This document shows positions 1-9,011 of a DNA stretch of 16,641 nt, piece after piece. The DNA comes from an uncultured Clostridia bacterium (GTDB lineage: Bacteria; Bacillota; Clostridia; Oscillospirales; Ruminococcaceae). Position 1 is the first letter of the stretch. Every line of letters starts with the position of its first letter. The notes beneath the pieces are model-generated. The model saw only the letters and a list, made by a program, of their open reading frames with translations, was not told the origin of the DNA and made no database searches. A program made the translations under genes and the position numbers. The stretch lies in the NCBI GenBank assembly GCA_947385505.1, contig CANDLP010000009.1, positions 1-16,641 on the forward strand. Direction: 5' to 3'.

Positions 1-3000
1 TTTTTTCTTTCCTCGGACATTCCCGCTATTCCCATTCCGATAAGTGAAAAAGTCATAGCCGCGGACATAGCCGTAATACCTGTGGCAATAAATACGGAAG
101 TGTAGGAGTCAACGCCCGTGTTCATCGGCAAATCTCCGTTCGTTTCCTTTTCATTGTCCCTGATCTCTTCTCCGTCCTTATAAACGAGCACGTAAACGGA
201 AAATTTATCTGTGGCAAAAGTGATGGTATCGTCGCTGTCGTCAAGATCGTTCAGCATATCGGCTTTACCGTTATGAACCCGCACCATGGCATAATCTCTG
301 CCTGTTTTTCTGAGCGCTTCGGGAATAACGATTTTTATTGAAATCGGGGCGTAGGTTTCGCTTAACTTATACCGAGTTTCGTCAATAATCTTGTAAAGAT
401 TTATATCAAGATACTGCCACATTTTAAAACCGTTGAGAACTTCTCTTATCGCCGCGCCGTCGGTATTGGAAACTGTGCTTATTTTGTCTGTTGTCAGCAG
501 AACATCTATTTTACTTCCGCTGTTTACAGACATTATTTCCTGCTGCGTCAGAACACTGTTTGCCAGATCCGAAATGCTGTCGGTTATTTCCACAATATAA
601 TCGGCGGACTCCGCTTTTTTTGAAATGCTGCCCGATGTAATTTCTTCAGGGGAAGAAGTTTGGACAGGGGCAGTCGATTCCGTATCCGAGGGTTTCGTCT
701 CCAAAGGTTCTGTATCTGAGATGATTTGCTCTGTTACGGCTGATGTTGTTGTTTCGGGAATTGCAAAACTGCCGCTGTACGTGGTTGTTTCGGGCTTTGG
801 TTCACTCGAAGATGTAACGGAAGGTTCCGTTTCGCTCGTGGGAGGAGTGACAGGCGGTTCCGTCTCACATGTGGGTGGAGTAACGGGCGGCTCCGTTTCA
901 CATGTAGGTGGAGTAACAGGTGGTTCCGTCTCACATGTGGGTGGAGTAACGGGCGGTTCCGTTTCGCATGTGGGAGGAGTAACGGGTGGCTCCGTTTCAC
1001 ACGTTGGAGGAGTAACGGGAGGCTCCGTTTCACATGTGGGAGGAGTAACAGGCGGTTCTGTTTCACATGTGGGAGGGGTAACCGTAGGTTCCGTTTCATT
1101 GGTAGATGTATCCTCAAGCTTATCAATCGGTTCTGTTTTTGTCCTTCCGCACACTTCGCAGGTGAAGGTTTTTTCGCCCTCCTCTTCGGCGGTGGGTTCG
1201 CGGGTAATTTCACCTTCGTCCCATGAGTGAGGATTTTTTGTGTTTTCAATTTCTACACCGCAATTTTTGCATATCTGCCAGTGATCTGAGTCGTTGCTTT
1301 GCCACTCTTCGCTGCTTTCGTGGCTCAGCTTTTCCGAAGTTACCGTAACTGTGCCGTATTCGCTCTTATATACACGTTTGCCGTCATTTGTGCAGTTTGC
1401 CGGGGTATCCTCGATTATTTCCCACATATCTTCGTCGATAAGCGTTTTCAATTCAACCCAATCAATATGGTTTTCGTCATGTTCACAGATTCTTTGGGCT
1501 TTGCCCGTGCTGTTTGGGTCTTCGTCAGGTTCGACGGTTATTTCCCAATCACCGTATAAGTGCCCTAATTTTTCGATTATGGGGATATCCTTAAGTATTT
1601 TCTCCCCTTTCTCGTCAAATATCTTACCGCATTCGGTACATTCACAGTATTCTTTGTTGCCGTCTTCTTCGCATGTGGGTTTCTTGGCTTCAATAGGTTG
1701 AAAATCATGTTGGTGATCCATCAAAACAAGCTGTACTTCGTTATTTTCGCTGTTTATTATTTCATAACCGGTTTTGTTGCTTAAGAAAAAGCTGCTGTAA
1801 TCTTTATCGTCTGCGCTTTTTGCCGTAATATTTACAGGGCTGCCTTCGGTAGGATTTTTTTCGGTTGTAACGTATATGCGTGCGTTACCCGTAAGAGGTT
1901 CGGTCGGATCAACAGTAATTGTAAAACCTTCCGAGATATAAAAATCGCTTAAAACATCGTTAAAACGATTATCTTCTATAACAGCATTTCCGCCTATCGT
2001 TATTTCTGCATTTTCCTTTGCTAAAACTCCACCGCAATGAAACTGTTTGCTCTCAGATTCGATGGATATTTTATTGTTGATAATCATTCCGCCTAACATT
2101 TTAAATTTGGCACTGTTTTCAACGGTCACACCGCCTGCATAGTTTCTTGTCTTGATATCAACAATATTTTCACTGATTGTGCCTCCATACATATTAAACT
2201 CAGATGTCATTTCGTTATAAATACCGCTGTAACCAATCATTCCGGAATTTTCGCTGATTATGCCGTCATACAAATTAAATGTTTTATTATTTAGTACCCC
2301 ACCGATGCCTGCGGTATTATTACTTATCACACCATTATACATATTAAATATATTTTCATTATACACGCCGCCGGGATAATAAACTTGATCATTTGACGTA
2401 TTTCCGATTATTCTACCGTTATACATATTGAATGTGCCGTTGTTTTTTACACCGCCGCATCTATTTGCGGTATTATTGCTTATTGTGCCGTTATACATAT
2501 TAAATGTACCGGTACCTTCATTTGATATCGTCGTATCGGCATCTGTGTTTTCGCTTATTGTGCCGCCATACATATTAAAGATACCATTGTTTTTCACCGC
2601 ATTACAGTTACTTAGTTCGCTTATTGTACCGCCGTACATATTAAATTTGCTGTCTTTTCCATTAAACACCGCACTTTCTCCATAGATGCCGCTTATCGTG
2701 CCGCTATACATATTGAATGTACCGTTGTTTTTCACTCCGTGTAAAACACCGCGCATTGCTCCTCCGTATATAATTTTACCCGTGCCGGTGCAATCGCAAA
2801 GATTTAAGGTTGAGTCTTGGGTTGTTTCTATTACTTTTTGGCTCATATAGTCGTTGGGATAAACAGAATGACCGTTTAGGCAGATATTTGTTTCCCCTTT
2901 AGGCAAATTCGGATATAACATCAATATATCCTGTGTTAAATAATAATTGCCCGGTTCGGTTATTGGGGATTTTCCGTCCCATTTTTGCCATCTCACATCG

Positions 3001-4443
3001 GAATGAGAACAGTTGGGGCACTTTTCCGCGCCTTCGCACACCTTGTGCAAATGAATTTTATCTGCGGCATTAAAAAGCTTAACTATATTATCTTCGCCGT
3101 TTCTTATTTGATATTTAGGATTTTTGCTGATGAAATAAGCGCTGTAATCTTCATCGTTTTTTCCGGTAATATCAATAGGTTCGCTGTCCTCCTCTTCCGG
3201 GACAACCGCGGTTACAACATATATACACGCGTCTCCCGTTAGGGGATTGTCAGGGTCGATAGTAATTGTATAATTTTCCGGGAGATAAAAATCAATGTGT
3301 TCATATTTGTTATAGTCGACTTTGATGATGTTGTCTTTAATAACAGCGTTTCCGCCTATTACCGTTGTGCCGTAAGATTCACCGTAGACGCCTGCGCCCT
3401 TATCATATGCAAAGTTGCTGTTGCCGCTAATCTCGCCGCCCAACATTTTAAAATCGCTGCGAATGTTGTATACGCCGCTGTTTTTGTTGCCTTTAATTTC
3501 ACCTTCCTTCATATTGAATGTGCTTTCTTCAAGATAAACGCCTCTTCCGGAATTATCAATAATTTTACCGCTGTTCATATTGAATGTACTTTTGTTAACA
3601 AGATAAACGCCATCATTATGATTATCTCTGATTTCACCTTCAATCATATTAAATATACCGTTGTTGAGATAGACTCCCCCATTATTATCATTTATCTTTC
3701 CGCCGTACATATTGAATACGCCCGAGCTGCATACGCCGCCGCGATCATCCACAGCGAGATTATCAAATATTATACCGCCGTACATATTAAACTCGCCGCC
3801 GTCGTTGTATACTGCGCCATTATGTCTGAGACGGTTGTCTTTTATTATTCCGTCGTATAAATTGAATTTACCTTTGTTGTGCACACCGCCGCCGAGACTG
3901 CCAAAGTCATCGAAGGAGCTTTTTTCAATATATCCCTCTATTATACCGCTGTAAACATTAAATTCACCCAAGTTGTACACGCTTCTGTTTATGATTTCAT
4001 TGCCGTCGCCATATTCATCTATGTTAATGGAAATTCTGCCTCCGCCTTTACAATCGCAAAGATTTAATTCGCTTTTTTCACCGATATTTATAATATTGTC
4101 AGTCTTGGTAAATTGGGGATCAATGGTAATTTTGCAATTGTTCAAACAAATGTAGGTTATCCCCTCGGGAGCAATCCAACTTTCGGTTAGTACTACATTC
4201 TGCGACAAGGCATAATATCCCGGAGCGTCAGGCAATGAATCCCCATTCTTCCACCTTGTCCATTCAATTTCCTCATGCCCGCAATCAGGGCAATTTTCCG
4301 TTTCCGTACACACTTTGTGTATATGCTCGTATCCATCGTCATCATATATCGAAAGCTGAACGCTTTTTTCGTTGCTGTATATTGTTTTAAAAGAGGTGTC
4401 GCTGCTGAAGAAAACTCCGCTGTAATCATCGACATTTTCTTCC
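1..4443 (-). CDS. C-terminal three-quarters of a giant repeat surface protein (after a frameshift; runs off left edge)
   Basis: This frame is open without a stop from about 4487 to position 1. It continues the protein that starts at 5911 after a one-base deletion near 4444. In order it encodes: the rest of module 1; module 2 (HIHKVC cap at 4308-4319, then eight FN-x-Y-x-G strands); module 3 (HLHKVC cap at 3036-3047, then about nine such strands); a Cys/His-rich region (1715-1130) with PTC, YCECTECG, CKNCG and CEVCG motifs; an 8-copy Pro/Thr repeat; a Ser/Thr/Glu linker; a likely beta-sandwich domain; then LPMNTG (114-131), a hydrophobic helix and a short SEERK tail. The stop must lie only a few codons beyond the left edge. 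FN-x-Y-x-G-x-I-S-x-N-x-A repeats with GGGVYN turns are typical of right-handed beta-helix, Pmp-like surface proteins. The likely role is adhesion or display at the cell surface; the ligand is unknown. The frame has no independent start codon with a ribosome binding site. Confidence 0.85.
114..131 (-). other. LPMNTG sorting-like motif
   Basis: The codons read L-P-M-N-T-G and are followed by VDS, a hydrophobic stretch of about 25 residues, and SEERK at the left edge. The arrangement (motif, membrane helix, charged tail) is that of a sortase signal, but the motif has one residue more than LPxTG. It may be a lineage-specific sortase site or simply a membrane anchor. Confidence 0.55.
841..1104 (-). 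repeat. Eight tandem 33-bp units encoding a Pro/Thr-rich stalk
   Basis: Eight contiguous 33-bp units run from 841 to 1104. On the minus strand each encodes an 11-residue unit of the type CETEPPVTPPT, with edge units starting with S or N instead of C. Most copies differ only at third positions, with C/T and A/G changes. Pro/Thr repeats between a ligand domain and a cell-wall signal commonly act as a stalk and can vary in number. The regular Cys in each unit is unusual for such a stalk. Confidence 0.95.
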
Positions 4444-5707
4444 GTATATTTACGGGAGAATTTTCCGTGGGCATAATCTCGGTTTTAACATAAATACGCG
4501 CATTTTCCCTAATGGGGTTATTCTGATCGATAATAATTATTTGATCTTTATTGAGAAAAAGGTCGTCACATATATTGTCGGCGCGATTTCCTTCTATCAC
4601 TAAGCTTCCGCCTATTGTGACGCTGTCGTTTTTTCCGACATAAATACCGCCGCCTCTTAAATCCGAGGTATTATCCCGAATGCTGCCGTCGGATACATTT
4701 AATTTATCATTAGAGCTGTAAATGCCGCCGCCGTATCCCAATGCGGTATTATTGCTTATTTCGCCGCCTGACATATTAAACACCGCACAATGTTTATCAC
4801 TGCCGTTGCCTTCACTGGCGTTATACACCCCCCCGCCGCTGCCGTAACCGAGTGCGCTGTTATAGCTTATCAGCCCGCCGGACATATTAAATGTACCGAA
4901 ATTATATACGCCACCGCCTCCGCTTAATTCGGGAAGAATAAACTCGCCCATAACTCCGGCAAGCAATACAGCGTTATGGCTTATTTCGCCGCCGTACATA
5001 TTAAAAGTACTCCTCATAGAATTATACACGCCGGCGCCATTGGTGTCATAACGATTATCATCTTCCCGCGCTAAGGTATTATTACTTATTTTGCCGTTAT
5101 ACATATTGAATGTGCCGCCATTGTATACTCCTGCGCCTGCGCCTTCCCCTCCCGCCGTTAAGATATTATCGGATATTGTGCCGTTGTGGAGATTAAATTC
5201 ACCGCCGTCCATAACGTCTACGCCTGCGCCGGAAAGTTCGGCAGTGTTTCCGGTTATTTCACCGCCATACATATTAAAAGCGCCGTTACTTTCGACACAT
5301 ACTCCGCCGCCGAATAACGCCTCATTCTCCGTTAAAGAACCGCTGTACATATTAAATATACCAACGGTGTTCACAGCGCCACCATAAGATGAGTAATTTT
5401 TGTGACCGCCGCTGATTTTGCCCGAATTCCGACAATCGCAAAGATTAAAGACTTTGTTTTCATTGTCAATTTTGATAATAGGGGTATGCGGAGAAAAATT
5501 TTCCGTATCAGAGATAATATTATGTCCATTCAGACAAATACTCGTTTCTCCATCGGGCGGATTCCAGCTTTGGGTTAGCGTTACATCTTGCGAAAGAAAA
5601 TAATTGCCCGAATCAGCGGGCAGAGAATCGCTCTTGTCCCACTCTTTCCATTCTACATCCGTATGACCGCAATCGGGACAATTTTCCGCGCCCGTACATA
5701 CTTTATG
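1716..5707 (-). repeat. Three tandem protein modules of about 424-463 residues
   Basis: Each module begins with a cap of the form H-x-HKVC-x6-C-x2-C-x-H, followed by W-x-x-W, a LP...Y-x-LSQ/TQD strand, C-L-N-G/N, L-N-L-C-D-C, a run of beta-helix strands, and a closing ARIYV-x-TE-x-xP-TE...NIT...DYS motif. The HKVC positions are 5696, 4308 and 3036. The spacings are therefore 463 codons (after restoring the missing base) and 424 codons. The modules are diverged at the residue level, so this is an old duplication. Confidence 0.85.
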
Positions 5708-5911
5708 ATTATTATGTACGGCGCTTTCCGCCGTATTGTCCCTGTCTGACTTCGTATATTCATTTCCTTCAAAATCGGAAGCAAAAGCGCCTTCTTCCGC
5801 GCTTACCCTCGAAAGCGCGGACATAGAAAGCACATTCATAAAAATTACCGCCGCCAGAAAAAATGAAACGGTTTTGAGTATCAACTGTTTTTTTGCGGTA
5901 TACATCTTCAC
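4193..5911 (-). CDS. N-terminal part of the giant beta-helix surface protein, frameshifted near 4444
   Basis: Translation probably starts at GTG 5911, with GGAGG (5917-5921) five bases upstream; ATG 5905 is the alternative. Any start upstream of about 5950 is excluded because the promoter lies there. The N-terminus (KMYTAKKQLILKT, then SFFLAAVIFMNVLSMSAL and SRVSA) is a Sec signal peptide. After it come the first Cys/His cap (HKVC at 5696-5707, then CPDCGH), a W-x-x-W stretch, CLNGH, LCDC, and seven or eight FN-x-Y-x-G beta-helix strands with GGGVYN turns. The correct frame ends near 4445: the module-end motif ARIYV-x-TE...SPVNI is intact, but the residues after it (RKKMSMI...) are out of frame. 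Restoring one A gives NITEENVDDYS, which matches the end of the other modules. As read, it would end at 4193 with about 80 nonsense residues, giving a secreted, unanchored fragment. Confidence 0.85.
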   Translation of the reverse strand: MKMYTAKKQLILKTVSFFLAAVIFMNVLSMSALSRVSAEEGAFASDFEGNEYTKSDRDNTAESAVHNNHKVCTGAENCPDCGHTDVEWKEWDKSDSLPADSGNYFLSQDVTLTQSWNPPDGETSICLNGHNIISDTENFSPHTPIIKIDNENKVFNLCDCRNSGKISGGHKNYSSYGGAVNTVGIFNMYSGSLTENEALFGGGVCVESNGAFNMYGGEITGNTAELSGAGVDVMDGGEFNLHNGTISDNILTAGGEGAGAGVYNGGTFNMYNGKISNNTLAREDDNRYDTNGAGVYNSMRSTFNMYGGEISHNAVLLAGVMGEFILPELSGGGGVYNFGTFNMSGGLISYNSALGYGSGGGVYNASEGNGSDKHCAVFNMSGGEISNNTALGYGGGIYSSNDKLNVSDGSIRDNTSDLRGGGIYVGKNDSVTIGGSLVIEGNRADNICDDLFLNKDQIIIIDQNNPIRENARIYVKTEIMPTENSPVNIRKKMSMITAEFSSAATPLLKQYTATKKAFSFRYMMTMDTSIYTKCVRKRKIALIAGMRKLNGQGGRMGIHCLTLRDIMPCRRM

Positions 5912-5958
5912 AAATACCTCCGTAGTGTTTTTTACAAACAGTATAAAATAATAACTTA

Positions 5959-5987
5959 AGTATACCACTTTTTGACGGATTTGTCTA
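5959..5987 (-). promoter_or_regulatory. Sigma-A-like promoter of the surface protein gene
   Basis: On the minus strand TAGACA (5982-5987) is followed after exactly 17 bases by TATACT (5959-5964). Transcription would start near 5952, about 40 bases before the start codon. Confidence 0.7.
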
Positions 5988-6123
5988 CAAAAAAAGGTAA
6001 TATATTTCGGACAGCTTGCAGATTTGCCTATGCTATTCCGTCCTTTCTGTAAACATCAATGATACAAGTAAATCTGAGCTTTATTTCAGAAGTTTTTTAT
6101 TTCAATTTATATAACTGTAAGTT

Positions 6124-6163
6124 AAAAATAAAAGGATGTTTTACTCTAAGTAAAGCACCCTTT
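6124..6163 (-). terminator. Rho-independent terminator after the flotillin gene
   Basis: The minus strand reads AAAGGGTGCTTTACT, a TAG loop, then AGTAAAACATCCTTT followed by a T-rich tail. The stem is about 14 bp with minor mismatches. It lies about 40 bases after the flotillin stop codon. Confidence 0.75.
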
Positions 6164-6200
6164 ATAACATATTTTCATAAACAGGCGGTTTCAGTCATCT

Positions 6201-7841
6201 TTATACCATAGGTATAATATCATCACCCTCAGTTTTTTCTGTATTGTTTATATTTTTTACCTCTTCCACGGTGTCGGAATTCTTTTCCGTCGTTCCCAAA
6301 AAAGACGGAAGTTCCATACCCGCTTGTTTAAACACTTCGCCTAAGGGAGGTACAGCTTTCATCAGTCCGCTGATAAATCCCGCGGTTGAGCTTTTTCCGT
6401 CCGAATTTGCCGCTCCGCTGTCCCATACGGTTACCTTGTCGATCTTAATATTCTTTATAGCGTCAACCTGAATACGCATAAGCTCTTCCAGCTTGTCGGA
6501 AATAATGAGCTTCACCGCGTCGTCCGCGTTACCGCCTGCGGCGTTTACGATCTCTCTTAAACCGTCGGCCTGCTTCTGGAGAATTTCCTTCGCGCCGTTG
6601 GCTTCCGCTTCCATTTTCGCGAAAATAGCGTCCGCTTCACCCTTTGCCTTGCGGCGCATAACTTCAGCTTCCGCTTCGGCGGCTATCTGAGCCTGTTCCT
6701 TGGCGATCTGAGCCTTTACGATAACGTCCGCCTGCTGAGTTGCCATTTCAAGCTCCGCACGCCTTTGTTCCGCTTCCTTCTGGGCGTTGTAGGCCTCTTC
6801 CTTAGCCTTGGCGTTTTGAACCGCTTCGGCGGCTGTGGCGATACGGAGGGCTTCCGCTTCTTTCTCTCTTCTGTTGGCTTCCGACTGGGCAACCGCAATC
6901 TTGGCGTTGTTTTCGCCCTCGATAGCCGACGCGTTTGAAGCGGCAACCTGAATACGCTGTTCCTTCATTGCGTTTGCCTGACCGATTTCACCGTCGCGGT
7001 TGGTCTTGGCTACGGCTATTTTGGCGTCATTGCTCGCCTTGGCTTCAGCCTCCACCTCTTTTTGCTTGCGTACCGCTTCGGATTGTGCCACCGCGATCTT
7101 TGCTTCGTTTTCACCTTCAATTGCTGTGGCGTTGGCGGCGGCAACCTGGATACGCTGGTCGCGTCTTGCGTTTGCCTGACCGATTTCACCGTCCCTGTCC
7201 TTTTCGGCAACGCTCTTTTTCGCGTCGTTGATAGCCTTTGCGGCGGCTTCCTTACCCAATGCTTCAATATAACCCGATTCGTCGTTGATATCGGTAACGT
7301 TAACGTTGATCAGCCTTAAGCCGATTTTTTTCAGCTCTATTTCCACATTGTTAGAAACAGCTATCAGGAACTTATCGCGGTCGGTATTTATTTCTTCAAT
7401 GTCCATTGTGGCAACAACCAAACGAAGCTGACCGAAAATAATATCTTTAGCAAGCTCCTGAATCTCATTCAAACGCAGTCCCAAAAGTCTTTCCGCCGCA
7501 TTCTGCATAATGCCCGGCTCCGTAGAGATACCCACGGTAAAGCGCGACGGTACGTCGATACGGATATTTTGCTTTGAAAGTGCGTTTTTTAAATCTACGT
7601 TGATTGAAATAGGCGTAAGATCCAGATACTGGAATGACTGGAGCACAGGGAAGATAAACGCGGCGCCGCCGTGGATACATTTGGCTGAGCGCGCCTGTCC
7701 GTTTTTCTCCGAGCCTACCTTACCGTAAATTACCAGCACTTTGTCCGAAGGACACTTGCGGTAACGGGAAAGAATGGCGATAATAAGGGCGATAAGAATA
7801 ACAACGCCCACTGCCACGGCTACAATAATGGTTTCCGGCAT
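6201..7841 (-). CDS. floT: Flotillin-like SPFH membrane scaffold protein
   Basis: The protein has 546 residues and starts at ATG 7841, with GGAGG nine bases upstream. Residues 4-24 form an N-terminal membrane helix, followed by KYR/RYR-type basic residues. About 35-200 is the SPFH (band 7) domain. About 205-450 is an Ala/Glu/Lys-rich coiled coil with the flotillin signatures DGEIGQAN, QRIQVAA and AIEGEN. The C-terminus contains a Gly-rich SGLMKAVPPLGEVF stretch and an acidic end. Flotillins oligomerise on the cytoplasmic membrane and organise functional membrane microdomains; bacterial FloT is usually encoded next to an NfeD protein, as here (79 bp apart). The coiled coil carries a 66-residue tandem duplication (residues 215-280 repeated from 281), so the protein is somewhat longer than usual. 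Transcription comes from the nfeD promoter at 8650-8677. Confidence 0.95.
   Translation of the reverse strand: MPETIIVAVAVGVVILIALIIAILSRYRKCPSDKVLVIYGKVGSEKNGQARSAKCIHGGAAFIFPVLQSFQYLDLTPISINVDLKNALSKQNIRIDVPSRFTVGISTEPGIMQNAAERLLGLRLNEIQELAKDIIFGQLRLVVATMDIEEINTDRDKFLIAVSNNVEIELKKIGLRLINVNVTDINDESGYIEALGKEAAAKAINDAKKSVAEKDRDGEIGQANARRDQRIQVAAANATAIEGENEAKIAVAQSEAVRKQKEVEAEAKASNDAKIAVAKTNRDGEIGQANAMKEQRIQVAASNASAIEGENNAKIAVAQSEANRREKEAEALRIATAAEAVQNAKAKEEAYNAQKEAEQRRAELEMATQQADVIVKAQIAKEQAQIAAEAEAEVMRRKAKGEADAIFAKMEAEANGAKEILQKQADGLREIVNAAGGNADDAVKLIISDKLEELMRIQVDAIKNIKIDKVTVWDSGAANSDGKSSTAGFISGLMKAVPPLGEVFKQAGMELPSFLGTTEKNSDTVEEVKNINNTEKTEGDDIIPMV
6804..7199 (-). repeat. 198-bp tandem duplication inside the flotillin coiled coil
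   Basis: Residues 215-280 (DRDGEIGQAN...QRIQVAA...AIEGEN...KIAVAQSEA) recur from residue 281 with the same spacing of 66 residues. Identity is clearest over the first 45-50 residues of the unit. Stretches of DNA around the GEIGQAN codons are identical in both copies, so the duplication is fairly recent or kept uniform. Confidence 0.85.
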
Positions 7842-7920
7842 AATAAATTTCCTCCATATTATATATTTATATTTAAGCTTGTGTAAAACAAACTTTTTAC
7901 CTGAAATTATTTCCGTTTCT

Positions 7921-8592
7921 TTACAGCTTTTCCACCACAAGCACCGAACCGGAAATAATATCCACAACCCTTACGGGAACGCCCGTTCCCAATGTGTCGC
8001 TGTCTTCGCTCACAGCGTCGAACTCAAGAAATCTCTCGCCGCAGCTTATGTTTATTTTACCCGAACCGTTTCCTTTCGGGGGAATAGGTATATAAACGGT
8101 GCCGCTTTCGCCGAGAAGATTTTTCATATTAAAGGTGCCGTTTTGTGCAAGCTTTGAGGACCACTGTATGATTTTCGCCACAAGCAGCATTGCCGCGAAT
8201 CCCAGTACCGCAGCCAGCACAAGAGCCGCCCATTCGGGCATGCCGTTGGCAATGGCGGTAATGCCGCTCCAACCGAAGATACATAAAAACGCAATAACGC
8301 TTTGTACGGACAAAAGCCTGAAATCCGCTATATCCGAAGGGTTGCTTATATCATGGTTGGACAAATCCGCCCCATCCGGAGAAAAACTGCCGTCAACGCT
8401 TACGTCAAAATCCACGTCCGGCATATCCAGTCCGGAAGTATCGCTGGGATTGATACCCTCGCCGCCGTCGCCCAAACCCAGCAGCATCATTATCGTTTGT
8501 ATAATAAGTATAAGCGAAGCGGGAACTGCTATGCAGTAGAGAACCTGTTCAACAAGCTGTAAATTATTCCACCAATCACTGAACCATGTCAT
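7921..8592 (-). CDS. NfeD/YuaF-like membrane protein with C-terminal OB-fold
   Basis: The protein has 223 residues and starts at ATG 8592, with AAGGA six bases upstream. One membrane helix spans about residues 14-40, followed by an acidic Asp/Gly/Ser-rich loop (about 41-90) likely outside the membrane. A pair of helices spans about 92-115 and 118-142. The C-terminal part (about 155-223) has the small OB-fold pattern of NfeD proteins: NLLGESGTVYIPI, GSGKINI, VPVRVVDIISGSVLVVE. NfeD proteins with this layout are coded next to flotillins and act with them in membrane microdomains; B. subtilis YuaF is the model. Here the flotillin gene follows directly, so the two form an operon. The family assignment rests on topology, the C-terminal pattern and the neighbour. 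Confidence 0.88.
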   Translation of the reverse strand: MTWFSDWWNNLQLVEQVLYCIAVPASLILIIQTIMMLLGLGDGGEGINPSDTSGLDMPDVDFDVSVDGSFSPDGADLSNHDISNPSDIADFRLLSVQSVIAFLCIFGWSGITAIANGMPEWAALVLAAVLGFAAMLLVAKIIQWSSKLAQNGTFNMKNLLGESGTVYIPIPPKGNGSGKINISCGERFLEFDAVSEDSDTLGTGVPVRVVDIISGSVLVVEKL

Positions 8593-8649
8593 AATAATTC
8601 CTTCTTCCTTTTACATTTTTTATTCTATCGGTAAATCTTATTTACTGTT

Positions 8650-8677
8650 ATTATATCACATTTAACGCAGATGTCAA
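8650..8677 (-). promoter_or_regulatory. Consensus sigma-A promoter of the nfeD-flotillin operon
   Basis: The minus strand has a perfect TTGACA (8672-8677), a 16-base spacer and a perfect TATAAT (8650-8655). It lies about 60 bases upstream of the nfeD start. It is the best promoter match in the window, so expression is probably strong and constitutive. Confidence 0.85.
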
Positions 8678-8954
8678 TATAAAACAAGGCCTCACGATCA
8701 AAATCAGCCAATTGCATAAAAAGATAAAAATCCTTTGTATAAAATGTAGAAAATGAAAAAATCCTCTTGCGCTTTCATAAAAATAATGCTAATATAGGAA
8801 GTAAATAAAATTTACTTTAATATTTTTGAACATTTATGCAGGAACGTACTGCAAGTGTTTTTAAAAAGAAAAACCGTATTTGGAAATTTTGATAAAAGCT
8901 GATAAAAGAGTCCCGCAGGATCGGGCGCCGAGGAGAAACAAGCACAGATTATAC
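8678..8954 (+). other. Gene-free, AT-rich region with possible plus-strand promoter and leader
   Basis: No convincing reading frame is present. A plausible plus-strand promoter is TTGCGC (8767-8772), 17 bases, TAATAT (8790-8795). Downstream lie small potential stems (AAGTAAA/TTTACTT near 8800-8818; TGCAG/CTGCA near 8840-8860) and a GC-rich patch (8910-8935, CCCG...CGGG) that stands out from its surroundings. I could not match this to any riboswitch consensus that I know. It may be an untranslated leader of the XRE gene or a separate small RNA. Confidence 0.3.
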
Positions 8955-8997
8955 TAATTGTTTTTCAATCTATAGACAATAGATTAAAAAACAATTA
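8955..8997. repeat. 18-bp inverted repeat with 7-base loop
   Basis: The arms 8955-8972 and 8980-8997 are complementary with a single mismatch (core AATTGTTTTTCAATCTA). No T-tract follows on the plus strand, so it is not a standard terminator. It lies about 90 bases upstream of the XRE start and could be an operator, an RNA hairpin in a leader, or a cruciform. Confidence 0.8.
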
Positions 8998-9011
8998 CAC
9001 CCAAAACACCA

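Noticed and set aside
841..1104. CRISPR array
   Set aside because: The 33-bp units are directly adjacent with no spacers, and are in frame within a Pro/Thr-rich coding region.
625..1249. Genes on the plus strand or in another minus frame over the repeat (Gly/Val/Ser-rich or Arg/Leu/Pro-rich proteins)
   Set aside because: They are by-products of the 33-bp repeat. The minus frame with ETEPPVTPPT units continues the long open frame on both sides.
4436..4449. Programmed -1 frameshift
   Set aside because: No slippery heptamer is present at the junction, and the AAG AAA codons would mispair after slipping.
5906..5968. Start of the surface protein at the farthest upstream codon (5968)
   Set aside because: The -10 box lies at 5959-5964, so that codon is not transcribed. 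The ribosome binding site serves 5911 or 5905.
6935..7319. Plus-strand and alternate-frame genes across the flotillin coiled coil
   Set aside because: They are shadow frames of the Ala/Glu/Lys repeat codons, lacking ribosome binding sites and recognisable domains.
8803..8954. Known riboswitch (c-di-AMP, c-di-GMP, TPP, SAM, T-box, M-box and others)
   Set aside because: None of the conserved core sequences I know for these families could be found.
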